Positions 23,549 to 35,605 of a stretch of DNA of 64,000 bases are shown here, one piece after another; the stretch's first letter is position 1, and each line of letters starts with the position of its first letter. Origin of the DNA: Rostratula benghalensis (lineage: Eukaryota > Chordata > Aves > Charadriiformes > Rostratulidae); assembly GCA_013399305.1 (NCBI GenBank), contig VXAI01000046.1, positions 3,782,731-3,846,730 of the forward strand, given 5' to 3'. The position numbers and the translations under genes are program-made. The notes under the pieces are model-generated. The model saw nothing but the letters and a program-made list of their open reading frames with translations. It did not search any database and was not told the DNA's origin.

Positions 23549-23557
23549 ACTTGCCTG
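23549..23557 (-). other. GC-type 5' splice site (AG|GCAAGT)
   Basis: On the minus strand the exon 20 / intron 20 junction reads CAG then GCAAGT. Apart from C at +2 it matches the U1 consensus perfectly, which is the usual compensation in GC-AG introns. The 107-nt intron ends in a normal TTTTGTAG. Confidence 0.88.
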
Positions 23558-23669
23558 CTCTCACCACAAGCTTGACTAAGTAAACTTGTATGTTTCAGAA
23601 GAGCTGCAAGAACAAATCTGGACACAGTGTCTAGGAGTGATTCATTACTTAAAGTTGCAGTATCCCAAT
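23555..23669 (-). CDS. HERC1: HERC1 exon 20 (residues 1248-1286), exits through a GC donor
   Basis: 115 nt, phase 1 to 2. Acceptor CTATTTTCAG. Translation: WDTATLSNESLLDTVSRFVL then LSQACGES. The exon ends AGCAG and the intron begins GCAAGT, so this is a GC-AG intron; no GT nearby gives the right frame. Exon 21 then supplies the last base of Arg and YQPG, as in the mammalian protein. Confidence 0.93.
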
Positions 23670-25274
23670 CTGAAAATAGAAAGTATTCATCAAATCTGGC
23701 AACTGTTTCCAACAAACAAATATATTTTCAATTGCATCATTGAAGTAATCTTCACCCATTTAAAACTTTCTATTTACAAGTAGTTTTAACGCCTAAGAAC
23801 TAAGTTGAGCTTCAATAACTCCTAAATACACTGCTTCAGACAAAAGCGTTTTGGTCTGCTCAAGGCACTTGAGTCTAACAGCCAGCCAAGGGCCTCCACA
23901 CCATCTCCCACCACAGCCTCAAAGAGCTGACCCTAGGGTGCAACCTCTCCTTCCAGCAAGGATACTGCATTGGAGCTCTTCTCTTCACCGAGGCACTCAT
24001 TTACACGGAACTTGGTTAGAAACACACCATGTTTGAGACTTTCTGCTCTTTCACACATGGTTGAAACCACATGTAAGAATTATTTTATTTTGCAGACCCA
24101 CTTATGATGAAAAAGCCTTATATCCAGCAGGAATTTCAAGTATTAACAAAAGCACAAGCTTCATTGCTAATATTAACGAGGGGTGTTTTCAGGTCTCAAA
24201 GTAAAGGTTTGTCCAATATTTTCAAAGACTATTTCCTTTCAAATTAATTCTTTTTTTAAAAAAGAACTACTATGAAAATACTACTCTTCCACTATCAACT
24301 AACTGAACTGCCAAGCAGACTTCCACAAGGCACTATGATTTTTCATGGAGGTAAAGACATTACTGTCCCACTTCCTGCAAATATCTTCATATTTTTTCAG
24401 TTAAGTATTATCTATGAATCCTTGCAAACTGCTGTAGAAATAAAATCTTACTTGGCCACATAACCCTCAGTCTAACAAACCTGTTCCTCAGCAAGTTCCA
24501 TGACTTTCTATTTGATGCTACATTAACCATCACCATGCAACTTCCAGTCAGCTCTCCTTGTGAACAGAGCAGAAGTACATCGACTTCTAAAACACCCAAT
24601 TCCATAACTAAAAATAATATCTATCAGCCCATTCATCTTGAATTTTGCAGACAGACAACCAGCATTTTTTACTGCAATTCCTACTTCTATGGAATTCTGC
24701 AACAGAATTCTCTACATTGCTCTTCACGGGCACACAATACCATTTGCTATCTTCTTCATCTGACCCAGAAAATTACCTCTGGACCTAGAAGAGAGCTACA
24801 GTATAATTGCAATGCTTATTAAATCTCTTTAAAAGGGACCTGGGAAGCTTGACCAGGAATCCAGATTTTAGGCAACAAGCATGAAGAACCACCAATACTT
24901 CAAGGCCAGCCTCCCAGAAACTTGAAACACAAGATGACTTACTCCTTTTTCCCATTTCTAACAGATTTGGCACTTCACCTTCTCCCATCTCCTCCCCATC
25001 AATTTTAATTTCCAATTCAAAGTTTCACCCTGCTTTACCAGGAAAACAGGAACGCCAACAACCAAACTAAATGTATGCTGAACATTGGAATCAATGTCAA
25101 AAATCAGTCACTGAAAAAGCAAATTAAAGACTGCGGAGCATGACAATAAATTAAGTTTATCATGTTGCAGAATTAAAAGTCATTGCCCAAGCAAATATAG
25201 GATTCTGCTAGGCATGTAGTTGAAGCATGCTATACGCTTTGAACACATACACAGCTATGTTTTCAACACTGTAC
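23670..25274 (-). other. HERC1: HERC1 intron 19
   Basis: 1.6 kb; AT-rich, nothing recognised. Confidence 0.8.
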
Positions 25275-25448
25275 CTTTGCTAACAGCATAATCTTGCATA
25301 CTGATCCAGAGGCTCCTTGCTGGCTCTTTTGTACAACCCAAGGCCAGATCAACATAGACAGAAATCTCAGGTCTCAGCTTATAATCAAATGGTTTCTGTT
25401 CCTCATTTCCACATAGGGCCACCTCTAATAGGGAGCTCATGCACTTGT
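25275..25448 (-). CDS. HERC1: HERC1 exon 19 (residues 1190-1248)
   Basis: 174 nt, phase 1 to 1. Acceptor TTCTGCTAG, donor GTACAG, a weaker donor. Encodes DKCMSSLLEVALCGNEEQKP and ends WISMQDYAVSK. Symmetric phase. Confidence 0.95.
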
Positions 25449-26319
25449 CTAGCAGAAGGGAAATAATTAAGAAGTTAAACTCAACAGATTTTGAGCATTA
25501 CCTGAATCTATCTAAAAGTGCATAAAACTGCTTTCACATTCCACTTGGTTTAAAAAAAAAAAACAAGACGTCTCATAGTCTGACTACCAACTCATGGTAA
25601 ACAAGGAATTAAGTGAGTTAGAGATACAGTTTACCTAAAGCATAGGAAGACTTAGAAGCATTATCAAACTCTGTTTCAATAGCATAAGTCTGTATCATTA
25701 ATTCTATCAGAACTATATAGCCATACACTTGCAATTGTTGTATCTTCAGACATGGACCCATTTCAAAATACTACGTCTTGTAAGTTAAGTCTTGAAATAG
25801 TCTAATTCGAAGCAGGAAATGTGAACAAACTACAGAGAAGCAGATGTAAATCCATTATTCAGACAAGAAGGGATGACTAGAAATACTAATGCCGAGTTCC
25901 TGTTAACCCTTGTGGTAGATCAGAAGAACTGAAATTTGTTAATAGTGTCATTTCTAATTAATAAAAATTTCACTTTGTAAGTAGAATACAATTGAAGATA
26001 ATAATTTTCAATAATAAATATGAACAATAGAGCTCCTGCTGCATGTTACATGTTGAGCATCCAAGAGTAAAACACGTAAAATTAACTCAGTGAAATTTGT
26101 TACTTCCTTCACTAAGAAATTGCATATTTTTGTTCCATATGTATTTCCAAGATCCTTTATAAACGACAGCTTTTCCAACTTTTTGTATTACAATGTAATA
26201 AACAAGAATGCAGAAAGACTAACCCTAGGTACATAGACTTATTCAAACATCATCAGAAATTTAAAAACTGAACACAATTATTTGCAATGACAATTAGACA
26301 CTTGTATGTAAAAGCTTAC
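25449..26319 (-). other. HERC1: HERC1 intron 18
   Basis: 871 nt; a short A run at about 25,552-25,563; nothing else recognised. Confidence 0.85.
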
Positions 26320-26541
26320 CTAAATGAGGAATATCCATTTCCACTCCATCACTGAAAAGTGGAGTTTTCAACCAATAGGCTGTGTCTTGTTCCTCAGGGG
26401 ACACTGGAGGTCCTTGAAGCATGCCACCAAGACAGCGCCCAATAAGCAAAGCTACAGTTCGCTCTAGATCAACCAGCCATACCCAAGACTGGGCAGGCTG
26501 TGGAAGGGGCACTCCAGCAGGGTCAATTAACTCGGGTCCAC
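26320..26541 (-). CDS. HERC1: HERC1 exon 18 (residues 1116-1190)
   Basis: 222 nt, phase 1 to 1. Acceptor GTTTTAG, donor GTAAGC. Encodes GPELIDPAGVPLPQPAQSWV then DLERTVALLIGRCLGGMLQG and ends EMDIPHL. Conserved with mammals. Confidence 0.95.
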
Positions 26542-27361
26542 CTAAAACAAATGGTCACATTAGTCACCGTTGCCCACACATTAAAAACACTTCCAAAATT
26601 AGTAAAAATAAGGACAGTACAGACTGTTTCCCAGTTAATAGCAGATTTACCTCTTAGTCAACCCCCTGTAAACTGAAGTAGCAGCAGTTAAGACAAACAG
26701 ATCACTTAACGTTATACCTTCAGCAGAAGCCATCACCACTCATGGTACAACTCTTCATACTCAATCAAGTAAAGGGCCCTGCAAACTCTACCCAAGCACC
26801 TATTTCTCAATATGTATTTTTTTGCATTCTGATAAACGTGCATAGATAAATGATACAACTGGAAACAGCATTAAATAAAAGCAGAAAACTTGAAAGCCAA
26901 AAACACTAATTAAAAGTTCAATTAATGGTGAGTAAGTCATAGAGTTTAGTTTTAGATAGCTATGTAAGGAGGCAGGGAGTTGCAATCATTGATCCTTATG
27001 GGTTCTTTCCAACTTGAAACGTTCTATGATTCTAAATGTTCCTTTACAAGAATGGTATTTTCATGTATACAGATTTAGCATTTTCAGTTCAGTATGTATT
27101 TCCCATATTCCTCTTGGATTCACACTCAAGTCAATACATATTCTAATTTGACAGAATAAAGAAGTTTGCCTGCAGCTCAAAATATTTCACAGCAAGGGAT
27201 GTTAATACATTTAAGAATTTGAAAAGCAGATGTAGCAAGACACTTAGCTTAAAAAAAACCCAAAGCACAATCTTTAAAGGGAAAGTTAAACTTCCCCTAT
27301 AAAGAGCTGGCATGCCATTCTTTATTCTTCAGATAAAAAGCGCGTTAGTTACTACACTTAC
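26542..27361 (-). other. HERC1: HERC1 intron 17
   Basis: 820 nt intron with a short CR1 3' end at about 26,968-27,034, listed separately. Confidence 0.8.
26968..27034 (+). mobile_element. CR1 3'-end fragment (short)
   Basis: A TGATCCTTATGGGTTCTTTC-type segment followed by GTTCTATGATTCT, matching only the last ~65 bp of CR1 and its terminal repeat. Confidence 0.7.
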
Positions 27362-27553
27362 CATGAAGTGGCCACTGTAATTCTTGATCTTCTAAAAGGG
27401 CTGCAGCAGGTAGCAGTCTATTAAGACGATCTAAAGGTGGCAACAGATCTAGCAGGTAACTCAACAAAGGCCGAGCTACTGATACCGGCAGTAACAATAG
27501 TGAGTTGATGATCTGAGAGAGCATACTACCAGCAGCTGATACATAAATTACTT
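27362..27553 (-). CDS. HERC1: HERC1 exon 17 (residues 1052-1116)
   Basis: 192 nt, phase 1 to 1. Acceptor CCCTCTGTAG, donor GTAAGT. Encodes VIYVSAAGSMLSQIINSLLL and a Leu-rich helix run, LLSYLLDLLPPLDRLNRLLP, ending LQWPLH. Symmetric phase, in-frame if skipped. Confidence 0.95.
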
Positions 27554-27999
27554 CTACAGAGGGGGAACAAAAAGCACAATTTAACAAGTCAAAGAATTAC
27601 AGAAAAATGTCTCAGCTGTCTCAAAATGTCTCACCTGTACATGTTGAACTGGGGGGATTATTTAATAATTATGAATCCATTTTACATTTTACTTCTGTGC
27701 TTTTCAGTGATCTCAAAAAAATACACTTTTACTAAGAGAAGTCTAGCATAGAACTGAAACAGTAATGCCCAGAGACAATATCCTCTCTATCCTGTATTCT
27801 TCCTGTATGCAAAATATTGTATCAAGAACATGAACCAGATGCTATCCTTGAGTAGACACTTACCCTCCTCCTTTGGAGGAAGCTTGGGATGTCTACTTTA
27901 TGCAGACATAGGGAAAATAACATATTTTATTATTCAAATCTAAACAAACTGCCTTAAGCTTATGGTGCCACCACTACTCATTTTTCTATGAACATTTAC
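27554..27999 (-). other. HERC1: HERC1 intron 16
   Basis: 446 nt; nothing recognised. Confidence 0.85.
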
Positions 28000-28132
28000 C
28001 TCTCAGTTTTTCCCCAACACTACCATTCCAAGAGCTTTCCTTAAGCAGCGTTGCAGACCGAGAATAGATATCTGTAGCATGAGGCAGTAAAAGTTGAAGG
28101 TGTTTGTGAAGCAGCGCCACACTGCTGGAATT
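28000..28132 (-). CDS. HERC1: HERC1 exon 16 (residues 1008-1052)
   Basis: 133 nt, phase 0 to 1. Acceptor CCTTCTAG, donor GTAAAT. Encodes NSSSVALLHKHLQLLLPHAT and ends GEKLR. The final codon is shared with exon 17. Confidence 0.94.
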
Positions 28133-28318
28133 CTAGAAGGAAACAGACAGTGAAATGTAAGAGTGACTCTGTAAATGTATTTAAGAGGTTCATTATTTAA
28201 ATCAGTTTAGCTTTCACACACTCAGAAGATTTTCAAGAGGAATCATTACAACATTCTGGTACTCATGCATATTGAATTAATTTACTTCCCACTAAATGAT
28301 AAGAATAAGGACACACAC

Positions 28319-28471
28319 CTCACTAACGCTGTTGATGTGGCAATAAGCCAGCAACTGTTTCTGCAGTGAACATAAAAGCTCATGAAGATGAGCAGGCTGG
28401 CTGTTTTCTGATGATGATGTACCCAGTAAAAATTTATCACTGTTTTTTTCCAGTTCTCCAAAGGCTTGGTC
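28319..28471 (-). CDS. HERC1: HERC1 exon 15 (residues 957-1007)
   Basis: 153 nt, 51 codons, phase 0 to 0. Acceptor GTCTTAATAG, donor GTGTGT. Translation read directly: DQAFGELEKNSDKFLLGTSS, then HLHELLCSLQKQLLAYCHIN and ending SVSE. Matches the vertebrate protein. Confidence 0.94.
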
Positions 28472-29987
28472 CTATTAAGACAAAAAGGGTAAAAAGGAAA
28501 AAAAAACCCAACAAAACAATTAAGTTTCTCTTCAAATAATATAGTGCTTTACTACCACCTTATAAAGAAGCATTTTTACCTTTACCATGTGCACCCATCA
28601 TTACCAAAGAATCATGGGACACCCAAATTAGAAATTACAATTGTTGAGAACACCACATAGTAACTGTGATAACTGTCCAAGTGGACATTCTAAAATGGGT
28701 ATTTTCAGATGCAGAAATATTTTTTCCTTTAACCCACCAAGGACAACTGGACAAAAGAACTGACTCCCCACCTTCACCCCCAAATCAATACAAAAAACCA
28801 AGTAACAACCCTTTAGAATTTATTGCTGGCTGATGCATAAAATGTTTCAGGTTAGAATCCTTCCTTGCATTACTGGGATGACAATAAAATAAGCAGAAGT
28901 TAGATGGCTGCTTGACTTCATTCTGAATTCTATTAAAAAACAACTGAGTTTATTTCAAGCAGAAATTTCAAACTAAAATAGCTCACTCTACATGACAGGT
29001 AGAGGTCTAGAGAAAAGAATAAAAAAATACCAACTCTCTCTCCCTCAGGAAATAGGGATACTATGCCAGAGAAGTAGACATCTCCTAGTTCATTTTTCTA
29101 TTCTGTTTAACTGGCTAGCTGAATAAAAAGCTGAAAGAGCCAGTTACTTGCTTTTATGCTTCCACAAACTTCTCATCAGCCTCTATCATTGTACAGATGG
29201 GAACAAGGCCCTACTTGACACTCTCAGTACACTAAGACAGTTGACCTGTATTTGCTGAACTGTTATACAGTAGTTACCCTACTGAAGATAAAGAGACTGA
29301 TGGTCCCAGCGTCTGCCTCTCTCTCCCCAATGATTGAGATTGTACTGACAAAAAGGATTCCATAAAATCTACTTAGTTGATGCGTTACATTCTATCTTCC
29401 AAAAAATTTTGAAGCCCAAGTATGAGCAAGAAAATACTTCAGTTTGACATGAAACCACCCAATTTAGATAAAACAAGTTAAACAACAAATACCACTAAAG
29501 CAACATTAGAAGCATAATGTCACAGAATCACAGAATCTCATAGACTGGAAGGGACCCTTAAAGCCCATCTGGTCCAATCCCGCTGCTGGAGCAGGAACAC
29601 CCAGAGCAGGTCACACAGGAAAGCGTCCAGACGGGGTTTGAATGTCTCCAGAGAAGGAGACTTCACCACCTCTCTGGGCAGCCCCTTCCAGTGTTCCCTC
29701 ACCCTCACTGTGAAGAAGTTTTTCCTCACATTTAAGTGGAACCTCCTCTGTTCCAGCCTGCACCCATTGCCCCTTGTCCTATCATTGGCTGTCACTGAGA
29801 AGAGCCAATAATATTAGAGATTATTTAACTGATTTTAGTCCACTTCAGTCCAATACATACGGGAATGCTACTTTAGATAAACAAAAAGAGCACCATTTTC
29901 TGAAAGCAGGGAAAGATTTTTAACCCTTCTAAGTATTCAAAATTCATTACTTTTAAATAAATAAATAAAGAGATGGTCAATACATAC
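28472..29987 (-). other. HERC1: HERC1 intron 14
   Basis: 1.5 kb intron carrying a CR1 tail at 29,521-29,806, listed separately. Nothing else recognised. Confidence 0.8.
29521..29806 (-). mobile_element. CR1 retroelement tail (younger copy A)
   Basis: Starts CACAGAATCACAGAATCTCA, followed by GGAAGGGACCCTTAAAGCCC, so its 3' end is at the left. The minus strand still reads an open frame for the CR1 ORF2 C-terminus, with [12 protein letters not shown] and [17 protein letters not shown]. 5'-truncated at about 29,806. Confidence 0.9.
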
Positions 29988-30209
29988 TGTATAAAATCCC
30001 AAATTTCTCAGAAGAGTCTTCATTAAGATTTCAGCTAGATGAGTGTCGGGATGACTGCTCTGGACAGCATAGGTTTGATCAGAGAGGTTTCCATAGCTGA
30101 TACACAATGAGGAAGTGTCTGTAGCATCAGATGGCGAGCTGTAGCCAAGCAGGGAAGCTACATGGGTGTGATCCTGCAAGCTTGTCAGAATAATATCCAA
30201 TTGCATTCT
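29988..30209 (-). CDS. HERC1: HERC1 exon 14 (residues 883-956)
   Basis: 222 nt, 74 codons, phase 0 to 0. Acceptor TTCTTTTAG, donor GTATGT. Encodes RMQLDIILTSLQDHTHVASL and ends KTLLRNLGFYT. The middle (about residues 912-935, Ser/Thr-rich) differs from the mammalian sequence more than its flanks, so it is probably a flexible loop. Confidence 0.95.
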
Positions 30210-31375
30210 CTAAAAGAATGTGTAGAAACAAGAAACACTCTTTGTTAACGAAGATAAAATAATGAGATAAGAAGAAAAAAGCATCAGGCACAGTCACACA
30301 ATAAAAATATTCTAATGAGACGTGAAAATAAGCTGGAGGACTTAACCAAAAAGAAATACAAACAGTTTTTTCTGCAGATTTGTAGTATTAGAGAACAGAT
30401 AAATATACTGAATTATATGACCATAGCTAGTAAAAATCTGAGATTAAGAGAGAGGAATTGGACACTAGACCAAATGCTTTCTCTAGTTTGTTCTATTTAA
30501 CTGATTATTTGCTGAGGGGAACTAAAAAAATAAAAATCAAGGACCTAGGGAGGTGGCAAAATGCAGAATAACGACCTTCAATTTCAGTGTTGTTCTCCAG
30601 TGTTGCTGGTTATGATTCCTGGAAAACCTAGACTTGCTCTATCCTAGTAATGGTCAGGGGTTTAAATTCAGAAATCTTTAGAAGATTAGAACCAGAATAT
30701 TCTTCTCCATAGTTTCAGTATCAGTTTAAAACAGTCTATTCCACAGTTTATAAAATAAAGAATCTGACCAGGATCCTATGTGTACAGAACTGAACAACAG
30801 TTTCTCTCAGTTTTTTAACCTGAGACTACTGCTAAAGCTTCAGTTCCTACTGCTCTCAAGGGCAGGTACATAAGTTCCTTGAATTTTTTTCTCTCCATTT
30901 GTAGGACACTGGGCAGATTTCCTAACCTGCGTTAACTCCTCTTCTTTACATTCAAAAAAGAAAAGGAAAAAAAGGAACATCCCAGTCATCTTTTCAAAGT
31001 ACAGTGAAATAAATGCAGGAAAAGCATTTTACAAGTACTCTTCCCAAAAAACAGTTCACTTCCTGTTACCAGAACCTGTTAAATCAGGCTATTAATCAAA
31101 ATATCTAACCTTCAAACGTGTCTAGATATGCTAATGCAGCATTTCCTAATCTTTCTGTATCCAAGCTTCACTTGAGAAAACACGTACTGCTCCTTAACTC
31201 ACTAGGTTTTGATTCAGCCAGGCTACAGATTTTGTTAAGCTAGGGTTTGCACTGCATCTCACCAATAACATTCCTGCACTCCGCAAATGAAGCTCATGTC
31301 ACCGTCCCAAATGTTCTAGAAAAATAATAATACACAACTGCTTTCAAACCAAGGCCTATTTTTATTCAACCTTAC
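30210..31375 (-). other. HERC1: HERC1 intron 13
   Basis: 1.17 kb; AT-rich, nothing recognised. Confidence 0.8.
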
Positions 31376-31501
31376 CTGTCCTTTTGATAAGCTTTCCCAT
31401 CTATCAGGACCTTGGGGTAGAAGAGAATGCAGCAATTCCATTCTCTCTCGCAACGGAGGAAGTAGCATAGTTGCTCCTACTGACAGAGTTTCAATTACAA
31501 C
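31376..31501 (-). CDS. HERC1: HERC1 exon 13 (residues 841-882)
   Basis: 126 nt, 42 codons, phase 0 to 0. Acceptor TAATTATAG, donor GTAAGG. Encodes VVIETLSVGATMLLPPLRER and ends in WESLSKGQ. Confidence 0.95.
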
Positions 31502-32126
31502 CTATAATTAGAGTAGCAGAAAATACTTTTTCAGGGTGGGGGCGTAGAGGGGCGAGAGGAGGAACATCAGCTCCACTATATCTTTAAAAATACAGCACAT
31601 CACACATAGCATCTCCAAAATTCCCACCACATAATATCTCCAAACTTGATTTCATTTACCACCAGAATTCCATCACACAAGAGCACACTAATCTTTTATT
31701 CTCTAGTACAAAGTTATGTGCCACACTGGAGTGAAAGACCAACATACTGCCAAAACAACAAAAAATTCTTGCTAAGTTGCTATTGCCTCTAAGAGTTTCA
31801 CCTTAGAAGAAGTTACTCTAGTTAGTTCGTTACTCAGTCCACAACATTAACACCTTTAGCTTGTTATTACAAGTAATAATTAAAATGTTACAAAACAAAA
31901 GCAGCTTTTTTAAATTCTCATGCAGACATTCTCCTCTGCTTTCAGATAATAAAATAGCGATGGTGATTAAATTTTTTAACTTTAGTAAGTAAAACTGGTA
32001 AGTCAGAATTGTATTTGCCAGAGTGCCAGGTTCAGAAAGTCTGAAAAATTTCTAACTACACAGTCAGAGAAAGAAATAAAAGAAAGTAGCAGAATCTTCA
32101 CATGTAAATGAAAAGGCATTACTTAC
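31502..32126 (-). other. HERC1: HERC1 intron 12
   Basis: 625 nt; nothing recognised apart from a G-rich stretch near 31,535-31,560. Confidence 0.85.
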
Positions 32127-32292
32127 TTCCTGAATTTCATCAGGGACAGAAGAGTCCATCAGCCTAAACAACAAGTTTCGAAGAGGACCAGCTTGCCGAC
32201 CAAGAATGCTCGTAGCCACACCTCCAGCCAGTGCAAGTGCGAGATGATTAGAAAGCAGCTTCAAACACAATTTGAGGAAATTGTGATGTTCC
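32127..32292 (-). CDS. HERC1: HERC1 exon 12 (residues 785-840)
   Basis: 166 nt, phase 2 to 0. Acceptor TTTTTACAG, donor GTAAGT. Encodes EHHNFLKLCLKLLSNHLALA then LAGGVATSILGRQAGPLRN and ends PDEIQE; a helix-rich segment conserved with mammals. Confidence 0.95.
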
Positions 32293-34060
32293 CTGTAAAA
32301 AGAAACACATCCCTATTAACATCTCTGATTATTAGCCTTAATCCCTTTCACTTCCCTGTGCACTAAGCTTTTAGCTCTCATTCGGTTTTGCATACCAGAA
32401 AGATAAGTAAATTACAATTGGCACTTTAAAGAAATTCCTCTGAAAACCTCATGTCAATCTGCTTAAAAGAACAAAACCCCAAACCTGAATAGAGAAAAGT
32501 GTCTTTGTGGACAATGGCTCCAAGAGGCATTCATTCAGTTTAGAAAAGTAGTCCCATAAATCAGGAGGACAAATCATCCCAAAATACTAAGTATATAGAC
32601 AAATGTATTCATCACATAAAGGAAAAAATACCCACTGTAAGAAATAATAAATGTAACCTTTCCAAGAGGATTCAGGAGTACAACAATCATATTAAAAAAG
32701 AAAAGTCAGGATATTAATTTCCAGATGTCTTAAAAAAGAAAACTTTTGAGAAATTGTACCAAGGACAAAGTATTCATAACATGTGTATACTGTTTTTTGC
32801 AAATATCAGTGAAGAAACATTAATGTTTTTATATTTTATAGCAATATATTTAAAACGGCACCTTTGATGAAAAGACATAGATTTGGAAGCTGCAATAACA
32901 ATTACTGATGATCTGTTAAGAGGCTGGTTTAGTCAACACAGCACTATCAGGATAGGTTTAGTTCTGTTAGTTTTTCTGGTTTAGTTTTTCTGCAGCACCT
33001 TCCAGAAGAAATTTGTGGAAACACATAAAGTTCCCTGAATCCAAAGAAGGGAAAATGCTTCTTGCATATGTATTTCAAATTTAAGTGACATTTCATGTCT
33101 ACGAATCTCACATTTGTGAGAAGCAGCTTGCATTTTCAAATCTAAAAGAATATCTTATTTAAAAAAAAACAAACAAAAAACTAAAAAATAAAACCCACAT
33201 GGAACTGATCATGAAATATATAAAATATCCCTAATTGGCCACCACTAACCTCTGTCTGTATCAGAAGCAAACTGCTGTAACTGTAATACTACGCCTCTTT
33301 ACCAAGTTTCATAGACAAATCAGTTCCTGAACAAACTGAAGTGCCTTTCTCTGTTTTGCTCATTCAGATGGACAAGAGTTATTCTACTTGATGCAACCGG
33401 AACAAGAGAGTCATCCATGACGTTTAGAAAAGTCTTTCATGCATTCTGAATAATTTCTACTTCTCCAGAGGCGATCAGAGACCTTGAATTGCAAGAAGGA
33501 AATAGCCCACCCTCACTAGCTAAAAATGCTTGTAGAAAATTAGCCTAATTCCTTAGACAGAAACAGGGGTTTATCAGAGCATTTTCCCAACTCAAAATGC
33601 AATGGCAATTATACATCTCCTGGTCTGAGCATTATACACATGCTAGTGAATAACTGAATACATGGACTGGTGGACTATCACTTGAAGGGGACTTTTTTGC
33701 CTAAGTTTAGCAGTAGATGAAAGTATGTAAGCACACACTCCAACTGGTTACAGGAGGAAGAACTTGCAAAGCAAAAATAGTGAATGCATTTCAACTATAC
33801 AGAAAAATGTGCTTTAAATGATAATGCTGAAAGAAAACATTTAATTTGGTGCATAACTGAAATTAATTCCAGACAAAAGATTCTCCCTTAATGTGAGGCA
33901 CTTATCTGAAAAGCTCCTGTGCTACACAAACAATGGCACCTGAAAAAGGCAAAAAAACACTTATGCTTCTTAAAGCAAAGACTAATCAGGACTAAGTCAT
34001 GCACCATTGCTTCAAAGAAAAATAATTTTAAAACCTATAAAATGTATGCGCTGTATATAC
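32293..34060 (-). other. HERC1: HERC1 intron 11
   Basis: 1.77 kb AT-rich intron; no recognisable transposon or RNA gene. Confidence 0.8.
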
Positions 34061-34195
34061 CTTGATGAAGGAAAAGGAAGAGGGGGGATTTCACTATTTA
34101 TTTTGTCACAGTAGTGCTCAAGAAAAGAACGAAGATGTGAAAAGGTACTTTCTTCAAGGTCTACACAATAGGGTCTGTGCCACGCCACAACTTGC
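34061..34195 (-). CDS. HERC1: HERC1 exon 11 (residues 740-785)
   Basis: 135 nt, phase 2 to 2. Acceptor GATTCCAG, donor GTATAT. Encodes QVVAWHRPYCVDLEESTFSH and ends IPPLPFPSS. It begins the helical region after RLD1. Being a multiple of three with symmetric phase, it could be skipped in frame. Confidence 0.95.
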
Positions 34196-35339
34196 CTGGA
34201 ATCAAACACAAAAATAAGTTAACTACTGAAAATATTTCAACTGCTTTTGAAAATGAACAGTAGGCTGAATACACACTTGACCAGACCAATTTTTTTCTTA
34301 CACCAAACTAATATGATTGAGGTAGACTAAATTCCTGATCCTTGACCACATTTTCTGCTCTGTTTTCTGTAAAAATCCTTACATATAAAACATGCATTTA
34401 TGAAAAAATCCACCTGCAATGCCATAAATATAAAGCCACGTGTATTTAGGCTGATTCATGCAAAAGCTGATCCCTACTCAAAGCTGGTTTCAGTACAAAT
34501 GCCAGATTATTAAAAGACGTTGATACAACATAGGGAGAATTCAAAAGGGGTAGTATCACTTAGTAGTATTTGAGTCTTGCTCTTTTCTTATTGATTTTTC
34601 TAACATAGGTCTCTTTAAAACAGGGCATTTGAAACTCTTCCTGAATTATCTTCCAGATACTAAATTTTTCTATTCCTTTGTGTTAGTCCATACATAAACC
34701 TGAAGTTTACTGGTACACTTCAATCACTTGCTCATGTGTTTCTGGTGTAACAAAGTATTATTTCAGTCATTGTATGTTAACAACCAAACTATTTTTTTAG
34801 GTGCCCAGTTTTAGTTCAGGTTAACATGTAACCATACAATTTGTTAAGGTGTTTAAATCCCTAACTGGCAGTAATTTGTCTAAACTTGCCCATTTACTGA
34901 AGTCTCATACTTAGTTACTCCTTTTGTTGACGCCTAAAAGAAGCTGCCTAAGCCAAAAAAAGCAAAAAAACCCAAAAAAACATCAGAAGCACACAAAAAT
35001 ACCCTAACTGGGTTGTTTCTCCTCCCACTGCCTAACCTGTTGATTTCAGTAAACAGAGGTAAGTTTTGTCTAACAGCACGTAAGAAATCTGCCTATACAA
35101 ATAATTACTATCCAGATCTGTAGTGCCACTGTATTTTCACTTACGATCTATGACAGTTTTAAAGGAAGAAGAGAAGGAAGAGGAGAAAAGAGAGAAACAA
35201 CAAGTGAAGGAGAGAATAGAAGAGAGAAGAAAAGACTCCAGTCCAAAACATTACAAGCAGAATATTTGAAACGCATGACATGTTAACACCTTGAGGAAAG
35301 AATTACACGCATCCCCTTGTCCCCCAATGTCATTATTAC
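34196..35339 (-). other. HERC1: HERC1 intron 10
   Basis: 1.14 kb intron. About 100 nt past the donor it holds a polypurine tract on the plus strand (about 35,159-35,237), which is a pyrimidine-rich tract in the pre-mRNA. Otherwise AT-rich. Confidence 0.85.
35159..35237 (-). repeat. Polypyrimidine tract in intron 10 (polypurine on the plus strand)
   Basis: About 80 nt of nearly uninterrupted A/G on the plus strand (GAAGAGAAGGAAGAGGAG type), so C/U-rich in the HERC1 transcript. It is a low-complexity mirror-type sequence just downstream of exon 10. Confidence 0.8.
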
Positions 35340-35511
35340 CTGTCCCTGGGAAGAGCCGTCCAGGCAAGGCTATGGGACGTTCCTGCTGAAATTTGTTGAA
35401 TTGCAACTCCATCTAAACCGCTTACTTTCTTCGGTTTAGTAATGGGACCAGTAGAATTCCCCTGACCACACTGTCCCATTGAATTGTTACCCCAAGCATA
35501 TACTTCATTAT
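35340..35511 (-). CDS. HERC1: HERC1 exon 10, last RLD1 blade (residues 683-740)
   Basis: 172 nt, phase 1 to 2, separated from exon 9 by only 94 nt. Acceptor TACTTACAG, donor GTAATA. Encodes DNEVYAWGNNSMGQCGQGNS and closes with ISAGTSHSLAWTALPRD, the end of the RLD1 propeller. Confidence 0.95.
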
Positions 35512-35605
35512 CTGTAAGTAGAAATAAAGTAGAAAACAAAGCCTGAGATACAATTGGTTTTGATCAAGAGGAAGACTGTGTATTTTTACGCCTTATTCTT
35601 TTTAC

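Noticed and set aside
29538..29795. Open frame of 85 codons on the minus strand
   Set aside because: It is the decayed C-terminus of the CR1 reverse-transcriptase ORF within the CR1 tail, not a host gene. The same applies to the 76-codon frame at 40,305-40,535.
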